Source of the DNA: Streptomyces pyxinae
GTDB taxonomy: Bacteria > Actinomycetota > Actinomycetes > Streptomycetales > Streptomycetaceae
Direction: 5' to 3'
NCBI RefSeq assembly: GCF_024756275.1
Contig: NZ_JANUGQ010000002.1
Span: forward strand, 248,001-312,000
DNA: 64,000 nucleotides
Under the pieces are notes generated by a model. That model ran no database searches, was not told where the DNA came from, and saw nothing but the letters and a program-made list of their open reading frames with translations. A program made the translations under genes and the position numbers. Position 1 is the first letter of the stretch. Every line of letters begins with the position of its first letter. This document shows, one piece after another, positions 31,452 through 40,308 of this stretch.

Positions 31452-32099
31452 ATGTTCACCACCCGCTCGCGCCGCACCCTCGCCGCCGCCGCGGTCGCCG
31501 CCGCCCTGCCGTTCGCCCTGACGGCCTGTGGGACGGACGACTCGAAGGACTCCGCCGAGGGCTCCCCGGCGAGTTCGGCGGCCGCCTCCGCCCCGGCCTC
31601 CTCCGACGGGGGCATGGAGATGGACGGACCGTTCGGCCCCGCCTGTTCCTCGGTGCCCAAGGAGGGCGCGGGCAGCTTCGGCGGCATGGCCAAGGACCCG
31701 GTCGCCACCGCCGCCTCCAACAACCCGGCCCTCTCCACGCTGGTCACCGCGGTCAAGAAGGCCGGTCTGGTCGACACCCTCAACAACGCCCAGAACATCA
31801 CGGTGTTCGCGCCGACCAATGACGCCTTCGCCAAGATCCCGAAGGCGGATCTGGACAAGGTCCTCAATGACAAGGCGATGCTGACGAAGGTTCTCACCTA
31901 CCACGTGGTGGGCCAGAAGCTGACGCCGCAGCAGCTGGAGAAGGGCTCGTACCCGACGCTGGAGAAGAGCACCCTCACCACCTCGGGCTCCGGCGAGTCG
32001 TACAAGGTCAATGACACCGCCAATGTGGTCTGCGGCAATGTACCCACCGCCAACGCGACCGTCTACATCGTCGACTCGGTGCTGATGCCGAAGATGTGA
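31452..32099 (+). CDS. Fasciclin-domain lipoprotein (MPT83/MPT70-like)
   Basis: A 215-residue surface lipoprotein. The signal peptide ends in a LTAC lipobox near residue 26, followed by a Ser/Ala/Asp-rich linker with a GGMEMDGP stretch. The fasciclin domain has both conserved blocks: NAQNITVFAPTNDAFAKIP and the C-terminal ANATVYIVDSVLMP. Two cysteines (GPACSSV and NVVCGNV) flank the domain as in mycobacterial MPT70/MPT83, which are the strongest known SigK targets. A SigK-type promoter lies upstream. Its codon use is less G+C-extreme (many AAG and AAC), as expected for a highly expressed gene. Role: probably adhesion or surface stress response; not established. Confidence 0.93.
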   Translation: MFTTRSRRTLAAAAVAAALPFALTACGTDDSKDSAEGSPASSAAASAPASSDGGMEMDGPFGPACSSVPKEGAGSFGGMAKDPVATAASNNPALSTLVTAVKKAGLVDTLNNAQNITVFAPTNDAFAKIPKADLDKVLNDKAMLTKVLTYHVVGQKLTPQQLEKGSYPTLEKSTLTTSGSGESYKVNDTANVVCGNVPTANATVYIVDSVLMPKM

Positions 32100-32381
32100 C
32101 CCGCCGGGCGGGCACACCGTTCCCGGCCCGCCCGATCCGCCGCCCCGGAAGCCGTGCCGTCCCCTCCGGCCTCCGGGGCGGTTCCGGCCGGGGCGGCGGC
32201 CGGGCGGGCCGGTGCCGGGACCGCCGGAGCGGTACGGGGGCCACCGGGTGGTCCGGTGCGGGGGCCACCGGGCTGGACGGGGTGGGTGGCGGGAGGCCAT
32301 GCTTACCCGCGAGTAACGCCCGCGAGTGAGGTCGTCGCGGACCGTCCCCCACGTTCCTTCGCTCCCGCCCCAGGAGTCTCC

Positions 32382-32813
32382 GTGCCGCGCACCCCCGCCG
32401 CTCGTCCCGCCCCCGCCGCCCCTTCCGCGCGCTCCGCCCTGCTGCTCGCCGGTCTGCTGGCCACCGCGGGTGCCGCCCACTTCGCCGTGCCCCGGCCGTT
32501 CGACGCCGTGGTGCCCCGGGCGCTGCCCGGCAGCCCGCGGGCGTGGACCCGGGCGAGCGGTGTGGCCGAACTGGCGCTCGCGGCCGGCCTGCTGGCACCG
32601 CGCACCCGCCGGGTCAGCGCCCGTGCCGCCGAGCTGTTCTTCGTGGGGGTGTTCCCCGCCAACGTCAAGATGGCCCACGACTGGCGCCACCGTTCCGCCC
32701 GCGCCCGGGCGCTCGCCTACGGCCGGCTGCCCCTGCAGCTCCCGCTCGTTCTCTGGGCCCGGCACGCCGGACGCGCCGCCGGGGCCACCGGGCGCACCGC
32801 CGGGAACGACTGA
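32382..32813 (+). CDS. DoxX-family membrane protein
   Basis: A 143-residue protein with about four hydrophobic segments: ALLLAGLLATAGAAHFAVPRPF, VAELALAAGLLAP, AAELFFVGVFPANVKMAHD and the C-terminal LPLQLPLVLWARHA. The FDAVVPRALPG and ANVKMAHDW motifs are typical of DoxX-like proteins near sigK and fasciclin genes. DoxX proteins are linked to thiol/sulfur redox balance, for example with SodA in mycobacteria. The GTG start has AGGAG at the right distance. The 282-base gap after the fasciclin gene has no clear SigK-type promoter. Confidence 0.8.
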   Translation: MPRTPAARPAPAAPSARSALLLAGLLATAGAAHFAVPRPFDAVVPRALPGSPRAWTRASGVAELALAAGLLAPRTRRVSARAAELFFVGVFPANVKMAHDWRHRSARARALAYGRLPLQLPLVLWARHAGRAAGATGRTAGND

Positions 32814-32867
32814 CCCCCGGGCGCACCGGGGAGGCTCGCGCCGGACCGGGTGCCCGCCGGGCGTGGA

Positions 32868-33644
32868 TCAGCCGGCCGCGACCGGCCGCTCGGCCCGGAC
32901 CACCACCAGCTCCTCCCCGTCCGCCTCCTCCGCCAGCAGCCCCCGGGACCGCAGCCAGTGCAGCCGGGAGCGGAGCACCGGGCCGAACGGCACCCGGGCC
33001 CGGTCGGTCACCCCGGCCCGCAGCCCGGCGTCCCGGAGCCGGGCGAGGGTCAGCTCGGGTCCGCACATCTCGGAGTGGACCATCAGCAGCACTCCGCCTG
33101 GACGGAGCAGCCCCGGTGCCACCGCGCAGATCCGGTCCACCACCGCGCGCCCGTCCGGGCCGGCGTCCCAGGCGCGGGCGGCACCCCGGCGCGGCGTCCG
33201 GGCCGCCGGGGCGGGGACGTACGGGGGGTTGCTCACCACGAGGTCGTACCGGGGGAACCGGAGGGGGCGGGAGAGCGGTCCGGGCCCCGAGCCGGTGGGA
33301 TCGCACCGGCGCACGGTGATCCGGCGGCGGGTCAGCAGGGCGTTCAGCCGGGCGGTCAGCACCGCCCGGCGCGCGATGTCGACCGCCGTCACCGTGGCGC
33401 CCAGCCGGGCGGCGTACAGGGCGAGGGCCCCGCTGCCGGTGCCGATGTCCAGCACCGTGCGGCCGGCCATGCCGTTCTCCCGGTCTTCCCTGCTGTCCCG
33501 GCGTTCTTGGCGTTCCCGGCTTTCCTCGACTTCCCGGCGCAGCGCGCCCGCGAGCAGCCGGGTGTCGTACTGCGGGGCGTACACCCCGGGGAAGGTCACC
33601 ACCCGGTCGAGCGGGGGTACGGCCTCCGGTGTGGCCGTCGTCAT
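32868..33644 (-). CDS. Class I SAM methyltransferase, HemK/PrmC-like
   Basis: A 258-residue SAM-dependent methyltransferase. Motif I is VLDIGTGSGALALYAARLGA, and the diagnostic NPPY motif lies in YDLVVSNPPYVPAP, which in N5-glutamine or nucleotide N-methyltransferases binds the substrate amino group. The N-terminus (TFPGVYAPQYDTRLLAGALRRE) resembles the release-factor methyltransferase-like family. An Arg/Glu-rich insert (ESRERQERRDSREDREN) precedes motif I. GGGAGGTGCCGG before the ATG fixes the start. It is probably not the housekeeping PrmC, which would neighbour prfA; the substrate is unknown. Confidence 0.82.
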   Translation of the reverse strand: MTTATPEAVPPLDRVVTFPGVYAPQYDTRLLAGALRREVEESRERQERRDSREDRENGMAGRTVLDIGTGSGALALYAARLGATVTAVDIARRAVLTARLNALLTRRRITVRRCDPTGSGPGPLSRPLRFPRYDLVVSNPPYVPAPAARTPRRGAARAWDAGPDGRAVVDRICAVAPGLLRPGGVLLMVHSEMCGPELTLARLRDAGLRAGVTDRARVPFGPVLRSRLHWLRSRGLLAEEADGEELVVVRAERPVAAG

Positions 33645-33946
33645 CCGGCACCTCCCTGGCCCCGGTGGCCCCGGACCGTTCCGGGCCCGGTTCCCGGGAG
33701 TTCTCCGGTGCCCCGTGCGTCCCGGCACACACCCCGATGGTGCTGTGCGTGAGGCGGCCCCGCCACCGGGGGGAAAGCGGCGGGGCCGGTGACCCCACGG
33801 CGGCGGGGGGGAAGCCGCCCACGGGGCACAAGATGCTGCTGCCCAGGTTCATCCGGGCCATTCCTGACCGGCGGACCTCCGGTCCTGCGGCCTCCCGGTC
33901 GGCGGCCTTCCGGCCCTGCGGCCTCCCGGTCCGGCGGGGCGCGGGC

Positions 33947-34555
33947 TCAGGCGTCCCTCCGGGCGCGGCGGCGGAGCCGGAGCGGCAGGACGTACCAGCA
34001 GAGCGCGAACCAGAGCATCACACCGCCGGCGATCAGCTCCGCGAGCAGGCTCGGCAGCACCACATGGAGGATGAGCAGCAGGGTGCAGCCGATGGTGAGG
34101 GCGAGCAGCACCATGCCCGTCATCATGAGCCGGCCGGCCGCCTCCACCACCTCGGCCTTCAGCCGCTGGCCGGACAGGAAGCGGTGGATCGACACCGGGG
34201 CGATGAGGGAGGCGGTGGCGCCCGCGCCGAGCACCACGGTGAGCACATAGACCACCCGGTCGAAGGTGGCGAGGTCCCGGAAGAGCGGGGTGAAGGCGAC
34301 GCTGAGCAGGAATCCGAAGAGGATCTGCACACCGGTCTGGGCGACCCGGGTCTCCTGGAGGATCTCGTGCCAGCGGCGGTTCACCCGTTCGCGGGCGGTC
34401 TCCGGCGGCCCGTGCTCGCCGGTCGGGTCCGCCGTCCCGCAGGTGGGGCACGTGCCGGGGCAGTCCTCGGCGGGCCGGGCCCCGGCCGCCGCCGGAAGGT
34501 CCTCCCGCTCCGGGGTTCCGGCCGGAGGGCCGGCGGGCTGATCGGTCATGGTCAT
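33947..34555 (-). CDS. DUF6328-like four-helix membrane protein
   Basis: A 202-residue protein. The first ~65 residues are soluble and include a CPGTCPTCG cluster that could bind zinc. RWHEILQETRVAQTGVQILFGFLLSVAF leads into four membrane helices (about residues 78-97, 107-130, 148-170 and 174-192), with SIHRFLSGQRLKAEVVE between the second and third. The helix pattern and the EILQETRVAQTGVQILFGF block match the family I recall as DUF6328, of unknown function. Two in-frame ATGs (34555 and 34549) are possible. It is divergent from the phosphatase gene. Confidence 0.75.
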   Translation of the reverse strand: MTMTDQPAGPPAGTPEREDLPAAAGARPAEDCPGTCPTCGTADPTGEHGPPETARERVNRRWHEILQETRVAQTGVQILFGFLLSVAFTPLFRDLATFDRVVYVLTVVLGAGATASLIAPVSIHRFLSGQRLKAEVVEAAGRLMMTGMVLLALTIGCTLLLILHVVLPSLLAELIAGGVMLWFALCWYVLPLRLRRRARRDA

Positions 34556-34835
34556 GGCGTCCCTCCAGCGTCCGGGGTGTCCGGATGCCCCCTTTCCGGT
34601 GAACCACGCGTGAGCGGTCGTTCACCGGAGGGTCACCGAGCACATTCCGCCGCCGGGTGCGGGGGCGGTCCGCCGGAAGTCCTCGGGTGCAGCCTGTCCG
34701 ACTTTTACCGTAATGTCCATAGATGATGTGTTCTGCCGCGCACCCTGAGCGCGCGCCCCGGGGACCGTCGCCCGCGCCTGTTCCGGCCGGTCCCGGGCCG
34801 TCCGGGGAGCGCCGTGCCCGGAGGGCGGTGGCGAC

Positions 34836-37268
34836 GTGGTCCGGCCCGAGGAGACGGGGGAACGGGATCCGCTGGACCGGCTCCTCTCCCGGGCGCTGCG
34901 CGAGACCGACGCGTACGGCGGCGGGATCTATGTCCTGGATCCGCCGGGCCGGGTGCTCTCCGCCGTGGTCATGGCGGGGGTGCCGACCAGCGTCGCCCTG
35001 CCCGGGGCCCGGGTGGGGACCGCCGCTTCGGGGCCGCTGGCGCAGGCGGTCCGGGAGGGCCGGCTGGTCTGGGTCGGTGCCCAGGGCGAACTGTCCCGCC
35101 GGTATCCGCGCATCGGGCTCGCTCTGCCGTACGCCTTCGCCCTGGCGGCGGCCCCGGCGGTCAGCGCCCGGCACACCTGGGGCGGTCTGCTGCTGCTCTG
35201 GCCCGGCTCCCACCCGCTGGAGATCGAGCCGGAACGGCGCCGGGCCGTCGAACGGGCCTGCGGCCATGTCGGCGCGGCACTCCGCCGGGCCGACGAGGGC
35301 GGCCGCCCCGTCCTGCCCGCCGCCGAGCCGAGGGTGGTCCCGGTGCCGCGCCGCCGGGGCGTCACCCACGCCGAGGCGCAGGCCGCCGTGGACTACGCCG
35401 AGCGGCTCCCGGAGGGCGGCTGCTCACTGGATCTGGACGGCCGGGTCACCTTTCTCACCCCGGCCGGTGCCGAGCTGGTCGGCAGCGAGGTCATGGCGCT
35501 GCTGGGAAACCGGCCCTGGGAGGTGCTGCCCTGGCTGGACGACCCCGTCTTCGAGGATCGCTATCGCTCGGCGGTGATGAGCCGCCGCCCCACCTCGTTC
35601 ACCACCCGCCGGCCGGACGGGCTCTGGCTCTCCTTCGACCTCTTCCCGGACGCGCGCGGCATCAGCGTCCGGATCGCCCGCGCCGCCATGGCCGGCCCCG
35701 CCCCGGCGGCCGCCCCCGGAACGCCCCCGAGCGGGACGGCGCCCGTGACCGGAACGGTTCCGGACGGTGGCGCCGCGACCCCCGCGACCGGCACGGGCTC
35801 CGGGGTGGCTGCCGCCTCCGGCGGTGGTACGGCCCCGGGGCCCGGCCCGGCACCCGCGACCGGCGGGGTCTCCGGGACCGGCGGGGTCTCCGGCGGTGGT
35901 ACGGACCCGGCGACGCCCTCCGCTCCCGGTACGCCCTCCGGGACCGGCGGCGCCCCGGACAGCGCGGAGGCCTCCGCGGCCGGTGGAGCCCCGGACAGCG
36001 CGGCGGCCCCCGGGGCCGGGGCCCGGGCCCGGGTCGGGGTCCTGTACCAGCTGGCGCACCTGGCCGCCACGCTCACCGAGGCGCTCAGCGTGCCGGATGT
36101 CATCCGGCTGGTGGTCGACCAGATCACGCCCAGCTTCGGTGCCCGGGCCGTCGCCCTGTTCGCCGCTCAGGCGGGCCGGCTGCGGCTGCGCGGTCAGTAC
36201 GGCTACGGCCCCGGGAGCGCGGAGCCGCTCGACTCGGTGCCGGTCTCGCCGGACAACCCGGCGGGCCGCGCGGTGCTCACCGTCCGTCCCGCCTTCTACG
36301 GCTCGCTCCGGGAACTGCGGAGCGTCTTCCCGGACGCCCCCCAGGACGACGGCCACGCGGCATGGGCCTTTCTGCCGCTGGTGGCGGCGGGCCGGCCGAT
36401 CGGCTGCTGCGTCCTCGCCTACGACCGCCCCCATGTCTTCGGCCACGACGAGCGGGCACTGCTGATCGCCTTCGGCGGGCTGACCGCCCAGGCCCTGGAC
36501 CGCGCCCACCTCTACGACACCAAGAGCGGACTCGCCCGCAGCCTCCAGGCCAGCCTGCTGCCCCAGGCGCTGCCCGAGCTGCCGGGGCTCCGGGCCACCG
36601 CCCGCTATCTGCCCGCGACCCGGGGCATCGACGTCGGCGGCGACTTCTACGACCTGGTGCGCCTCGACCCCACCACGGCCGCCGCCGTCATCGGGGACGT
36701 ACAGGGGCACAGCGTCACGGCCGCCGCCCTGATGGGACAGGTGCGGACGGCGGTCCGCGCCCACGCCATCGCCGGGGCCGCCCCGGACGATGTACTCGCC
36801 CGCACCAACCGGCTGCTCACCGACCTCAACCCCGGCCTCTTCACCAGCTGTCTGTACGCCCAGGTCGATCTGGAGCGCCACCGGGTCCGCCTCGCCACGG
36901 CCGGCCATCTGCCGCCCCTGCTCCGCCACCCCGGCGGCGCCACCGGAACGGTCGCCCTGCCCCCCGGACTGCTGCTGGGCATCGACTCCCGGGCACGTTA
37001 CGAGGCGGTGGACGTGTCCCTGCCGCCCGGCTCCGTGCTGGCCCTCTTCAGCGACGGCCTGGTGGAGACGCCGGGCACCGACATCGAGGACGCCACGGCC
37101 GGGCTCGCCACCGTACTGAGCGCCGGGGCACCCACCCTCGGTGCCCTGGCGGACCGGTTGATGCGTCATGGACGCGCCTCCGAGGACCGGACGGACGACA
37201 CCGCCCTGCTGCTCCTCGGCCCGACGGCCGGGACCCCCTCCGGCTCCTCGCCCGGCCCCCGGGCTTGA
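34836..37268 (+). CDS. GAF-PAS-GAF-SpoIIE/PP2C serine phosphatase
   Basis: An 810-residue signalling phosphatase. Residues ~10-150 form a GAF-like domain and ~180-285 a PAS-like domain (GGCSLDLDGRVTFLTPAGAELVG, NRPWEVLPWLDDP). Residues ~288-395 are a Pro/Gly/Ala/Thr linker of repeated dipeptides. A second GAF (~400-560) leads to the SpoIIE/PP2C domain. Its metal-binding and active-site blocks are all present: GIDVGGDFYDLV, IGDVQGHSVTAAALMGQV, LATAGHLPPLL, ALFSDGLVETPG and DDTALLLLG. Such proteins dephosphorylate STAS antagonists in partner switching, so it could serve the STAS/SigB-class pair at 1.5-3.2 kb or other paralogues. GTG start with GGAGGG upstream. Confidence 0.9.
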   Translation: MVRPEETGERDPLDRLLSRALRETDAYGGGIYVLDPPGRVLSAVVMAGVPTSVALPGARVGTAASGPLAQAVREGRLVWVGAQGELSRRYPRIGLALPYAFALAAAPAVSARHTWGGLLLLWPGSHPLEIEPERRRAVERACGHVGAALRRADEGGRPVLPAAEPRVVPVPRRRGVTHAEAQAAVDYAERLPEGGCSLDLDGRVTFLTPAGAELVGSEVMALLGNRPWEVLPWLDDPVFEDRYRSAVMSRRPTSFTTRRPDGLWLSFDLFPDARGISVRIARAAMAGPAPAAAPGTPPSGTAPVTGTVPDGGAATPATGTGSGVAAASGGGTAPGPGPAPATGGVSGTGGVSGGGTDPATPSAPGTPSGTGGAPDSAEASAAGGAPDSAAAPGAGARARVGVLYQLAHLAATLTEALSVPDVIRLVVDQITPSFGARAVALFAAQAGRLRLRGQYGYGPGSAEPLDSVPVSPDNPAGRAVLTVRPAFYGSLRELRSVFPDAPQDDGHAAWAFLPLVAAGRPIGCCVLAYDRPHVFGHDERALLIAFGGLTAQALDRAHLYDTKSGLARSLQASLLPQALPELPGLRATARYLPATRGIDVGGDFYDLVRLDPTTAAAVIGDVQGHSVTAAALMGQVRTAVRAHAIAGAAPDDVLARTNRLLTDLNPGLFTSCLYAQVDLERHRVRLATAGHLPPLLRHPGGATGTVALPPGLLLGIDSRARYEAVDVSLPPGSVLALFSDGLVETPGTDIEDATAGLATVLSAGAPTLGALADRLMRHGRASEDRTDDTALLLLGPTAGTPSGSSPGPRA

Positions 37269-37325
37269 CGGCCCGCTCGCCCCGGCGGCCCGGCCCGACC
37301 GCCCGACCTGGGCTCTCGCACCCGA

Positions 37326-37362
37326 CTGCGCACTTCTGATACAAAGAAACGAAAGTGCGCAG
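37326..37362. promoter_or_regulatory. Probable DeoR/AgaR-type operator upstream of the amino-sugar genes
   Basis: Arms CTGCGCACTT (37326-37335) and AAGTGCGCAG (37353-37362) form a perfect 10-bp inverted repeat around a 17-base A-rich centre. The minus strand contains CTTTCGTTTCTTTG, close to the TTTC-R-TTT pattern of AgaR-type DeoR operators. The SIS gene starts about 80 bases downstream. The A/T-rich patch is striking in this G+C-rich DNA. Confidence 0.7.
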
Positions 37363-37441
37363 CAATGAGCAACGTGATCCTGCGCACGAGCAGTGACACC
37401 CACGCCCCCGGCCGGGGCGGAGCTTCGTCCAGGGAGGGCCC

Positions 37442-38335
37442 GTGCCGTCGTACACCGTGGAAGAGATCGCGTCCCAGCCGGACTGCTGGCAGCGCGCCGT
37501 CGACGAGCTGCCGCGCCACGCGCCGGCGCTGCCGGCGGCCGGGGAACGGGTGGCGGTGGCCGGCTGCGGCACCTCCTGGTTCATGGCGCAGTCCTACGCC
37601 GCGCTGCGCGAGGCGGCCGGCCACGGGACCACCGACGCCTTCGCCGCCTCCGAGGCGCCCCCGCGCCCCGGCCACTACGACCGGCTGGTGGTGCTCACCC
37701 GGTCCGGCACCACCACCGAGGTCCTCCAGTTGCTGGAGGCGGTGCGCGGCACCGTCCGCACCACCGCCGTCACCGCCGTGCCGGAGTCGCCGGTCACCGC
37801 GCTGGCCGACACCACGGTCGCCCTGGAGTACGCGGACGAGCGGTCGGTCGTCCAGACCCGCTTCCCCACCACCCAGCTGATGCTGCTCCGCGCCCATCTC
37901 GGCGGACACCCGGACCGGGCCGTCGCGGACGCGGCCGCCGCCGTGACCCGGGAGCTCGACCCGGCGGTGACCGGCGCCGGGCAGCTGACGTTCCTGGGCA
38001 CCGGCTGGTCGTACGGGCTCGCCCAGGAGGCGGCGCTGAAGGTCCGGGAAGCGGCGGCGTTCTGGTCGGAGGCGTACCCGGCCATGGAGTACCGGCACGG
38101 TCCCATCGGCATCGCGGCCCCCGGCCGGGCGGTGTGGAGCCTGGGCCCGCTGCCCGACGGGCTCCCCGAGCAGATCGCCGCCACCGGCGCCGGCCTGGTG
38201 CGCCCGGAACTCGACCCGCTGGCCGAACTGGTACTGGTCCAGCGGGTGGCCGTGGCGCTCGCCGCCGCCCGGGGCCGGGATGTGGACAACCCGCCGCACC
38301 TCACCCGCTCCGTGGTGCTGGGCGGTGGCGCGTGA
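37442..38335 (+). CDS. SIS-domain sugar isomerase/deaminase-like protein (AgaS type)
   Basis: A 297-residue protein with two SIS domains, which bind phospho-amino sugars. The first includes VAVAGCGTSWFMAQSYAAL and RLVVLTRSGTTTEVLQLLEAV, the second QLTFLGTGWSYGLAQEAALKVREAA and AYPAMEYRHGP. The pattern matches AgaS and the isomerase half of GlmS without the glutaminase domain. With the aldolase gene that overlaps it and the divergent DeoR regulator, it probably deaminates and isomerises galactosamine- or glucosamine-6-phosphate in the cytoplasm. GTG start with AGGGAGG upstream. Confidence 0.88.
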   Translation: MPSYTVEEIASQPDCWQRAVDELPRHAPALPAAGERVAVAGCGTSWFMAQSYAALREAAGHGTTDAFAASEAPPRPGHYDRLVVLTRSGTTTEVLQLLEAVRGTVRTTAVTAVPESPVTALADTTVALEYADERSVVQTRFPTTQLMLLRAHLGGHPDRAVADAAAAVTRELDPAVTGAGQLTFLGTGWSYGLAQEAALKVREAAAFWSEAYPAMEYRHGPIGIAAPGRAVWSLGPLPDGLPEQIAATGAGLVRPELDPLAELVLVQRVAVALAAARGRDVDNPPHLTRSVVLGGGA

Positions 38336-39216
38336 GCCTCACCGGCACCGGTCGCATCACCGCCGCCGCCGAGGCGGGGGGGCACGGGGTGGGCGCGTTC
38401 AACGTGGCGCTGCTCGAACAGCTGGAGGCCGTGCTGACCGGGGCCGGCCGGGCCGGCTCCGCGGTGGTCGTCCAGGTCAGCGAGAACGCCGTCGCCTACC
38501 GGGGCTCCCTCGCCCCGCTGGCCGCCGCCGCCCTGACCGCCGTCCGGGAGTCGGACACCCCGGCCGCCCTCCACCTCGACCACGCCACCCGCCCGGAGCT
38601 GATCCGCTCCGCCGTCGCCGCCGGATTCACCTCGGTGATGTACGACGGCTCCCGGCTGCCCTGGGCGGAGAATGTCGAGACCACCCGCCGGATCACCGAC
38701 TGGTGCCACGAGCGGGGTGTCTGGGTCGAGGCCGAGCTGGGCGAGATCGGCGGCAAGGACGGCGCCCACGCCCCCGGCGTCCGTACCGACCCGGCGGAGG
38801 CCGCCGCGTTCGTGGCCGGGACCGGGGTCGACGCGCTGGCGGTGGCCGTGGGTTCCTCGCACGCGATGACGGAGCGCAGCGCCCGGCTCGACCTGGACCT
38901 CGTCGCCGCCCTCCGGGCGGCCGTCCCGGTCCCGCTGGTGCTGCACGGCTCCTCGGGCGTGCCGGACGACACCCTCGCGGCGGCGGTGGCGGCCGGCATG
39001 CGCAAGATAAACGTCGCCACCCATCTGAACGCCGTCTTCACCCGGGCCGCCCGAACCGCCCTGCGGGACGCCCCCGCCCTGGTCGACCCCCGCCGCTATC
39101 TCGCCCCGGCCCGGGAGGCGATGGCCGCCGAGGTGGCCCGGCTGCTGGGCGTCCTGGGCGCCACCGGCAGCGCCCGCCGGACGGCCGGCGACGGGGACCC
39201 GGTGGCCTCCGCCTGA
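38332..39216 (+). CDS. Class II ketose-bisphosphate aldolase (KbaY/GatY-like)
   Basis: A 294-residue zinc aldolase. HLDHATRPELIRSAVAAGFTSVMYDGS carries the first zinc histidine and the DH pair; EAELGEIGGKDG, VAVGSSHAM, VPLVLHGSSGVPDDTL and GMRKINVATHLN complete the active site and phosphate-binding loops. It likely splits tagatose- or fructose-1,6-bisphosphate to triose phosphates as the last step of amino-sugar breakdown. Its GTG overlaps the SIS gene stop (GTGA), so the two are co-translated. Confidence 0.9.
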   Translation: MSLTGTGRITAAAEAGGHGVGAFNVALLEQLEAVLTGAGRAGSAVVVQVSENAVAYRGSLAPLAAAALTAVRESDTPAALHLDHATRPELIRSAVAAGFTSVMYDGSRLPWAENVETTRRITDWCHERGVWVEAELGEIGGKDGAHAPGVRTDPAEAAAFVAGTGVDALAVAVGSSHAMTERSARLDLDLVAALRAAVPVPLVLHGSSGVPDDTLAAAVAAGMRKINVATHLNAVFTRAARTALRDAPALVDPRRYLAPAREAMAAEVARLLGVLGATGSARRTAGDGDPVASA

Positions 39217-39281
39217 CCCCGGATCGCTCCCGTCCCGCGAGCCGCCGCCCGTGAGCGGTGCCGCCGCCGGGCCCGGTGGCC

Positions 39282-39308
39282 CAGACGGTTCAGACGGTTC
39301 AGACGGTG
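39282..39308. repeat. Triplicate 9-bp repeat across the deoR stop codon
   Basis: Three tandem copies of CAGACGGT(T/G) start at 39282, 39291 and 39300. The last one contains the stop codon of the DeoR gene, read on the minus strand as ACCGTCTGA. Confidence 0.85.
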
Positions 39309-40051
39309 AGGACCTCGACGCCCAGGGCGCGGACGGCGGCCAGCTCGGCCCCGTCCGCCGCCGCGTCGGTCACCAGGGTGCCGATCTCCCGTACCGGGCA
39401 GATCCGGGCGAACGTCACCTTGCCGATCTTGGTGGAGTCGGCCACCACGACCGTCCGGGAGCCGGCCCGCAGGAAAGCCCGGTCGGTGTGCGCCTCCAGC
39501 TGGTCATGGGTGCTGCACCCGTGGGCCACGGTCAGCCCGTCCACCCCCAGGAAGGTCATGTCCAGGTGGTACTCGTCCAGCATCCGCTCGGCGGACGGGC
39601 CCACCAGCTCATAGCTCTGCGCCCGGGCCTCGCCGCCGACCACCACCAGCCGCACGTCCGGGCGGACCACCAGATCGGCGGCGATGTTCACCGCGTTGGT
39701 CACCACCGTGAGCCCGCCCCGGCCGGCCAGCTCCCGGGCGAGCGCGGAGACGGTGGTGCCGCCGGTCAGGCCGACCACGGCCCCCTCGGGCACCAGCGCC
39801 GCGGCCGCGGCGGCGATCCGCTGCTTCTCGGCCTGCTGCCGGCCGGTGCGGTGCCGCAGCGGCAGCTCGGACGCCGCGGTGACCGCCCCGCCGTGCGTGC
39901 GCTGGAGCAGCCCCCGCTCGTCCAGGAGCTGGAGGTCGCGGCGTACGGTCGCCCGGGAGACGTCCAGCAGCGCGGCCAGCTCGTGGACATCGGCGCTGCC
40001 CTCGGCCGACACATGGTCGAGGATGCGGTTCAGGCGATCACTTTTGAGCAT
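39299..40051 (-). CDS. DeoR-family sugar regulator (AgaR-like)
   Basis: A 250-residue repressor. The N-terminal DeoR helix-turn-helix is RLNRILDHVSAEGSADVHEL then LLDVSRATVRRDLQLLDERGLLQRTHGGAV. The sensor domain has GLTGGTTVSALARELAG, LTVVTNAVNIAADLV, VVVGGEARAQSYELVGPSAE and DSTKIGKVTFARI, which binds phosphosugars. It faces and converges on the SIS/aldolase operon and probably represses it through the palindrome at 37326-37362. A TAAACT box six bases before the ATG indicates a leaderless mRNA. Confidence 0.92.
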   Translation of the reverse strand: MLKSDRLNRILDHVSAEGSADVHELAALLDVSRATVRRDLQLLDERGLLQRTHGGAVTAASELPLRHRTGRQQAEKQRIAAAAAALVPEGAVVGLTGGTTVSALARELAGRGGLTVVTNAVNIAADLVVRPDVRLVVVGGEARAQSYELVGPSAERMLDEYHLDMTFLGVDGLTVAHGCSTHDQLEAHTDRAFLRAGSRTVVVADSTKIGKVTFARICPVREIGTLVTDAAADGAELAAVRALGVEVLTV

Positions 40052-40057
40052 GTGGGA

Positions 40058-40063
40058 AGTTTA
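40058..40063 (-). promoter_or_regulatory. -10 box of the leaderless deoR-like transcript
   Basis: TAAACT on the minus strand, six bases before the ATG. Confidence 0.5.
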
Positions 40064-40308
40064 TCCGCTGCGTACCGGTGCGCGTTTACGGTTCGCGCCC
40101 CCGGCCCCCGGCCCCCGCCGCCGGGATACGAGCCGGTCAGCGCCCCGGCACTCGTCGTGGGGGCGCGTCCGGGCCACGGTGTGGACGCCCGGGGGCCGTA
40201 CTGGTGATCGACTGGTACGGCCACGGGCCCGGCCGTACCGTCGGGTGGGTGGCGGACGGAGCCGTCCGCCCGTACGGAACGTCCGCCGACCCTCCTGCGA
40301 GGGATGCC

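Noticed and set aside
31452..32099. Riboswitch or other structured RNA in the fasciclin leader
   Set aside because: No conserved aptamer motif was seen; the SigK-type promoter explains regulation well enough.
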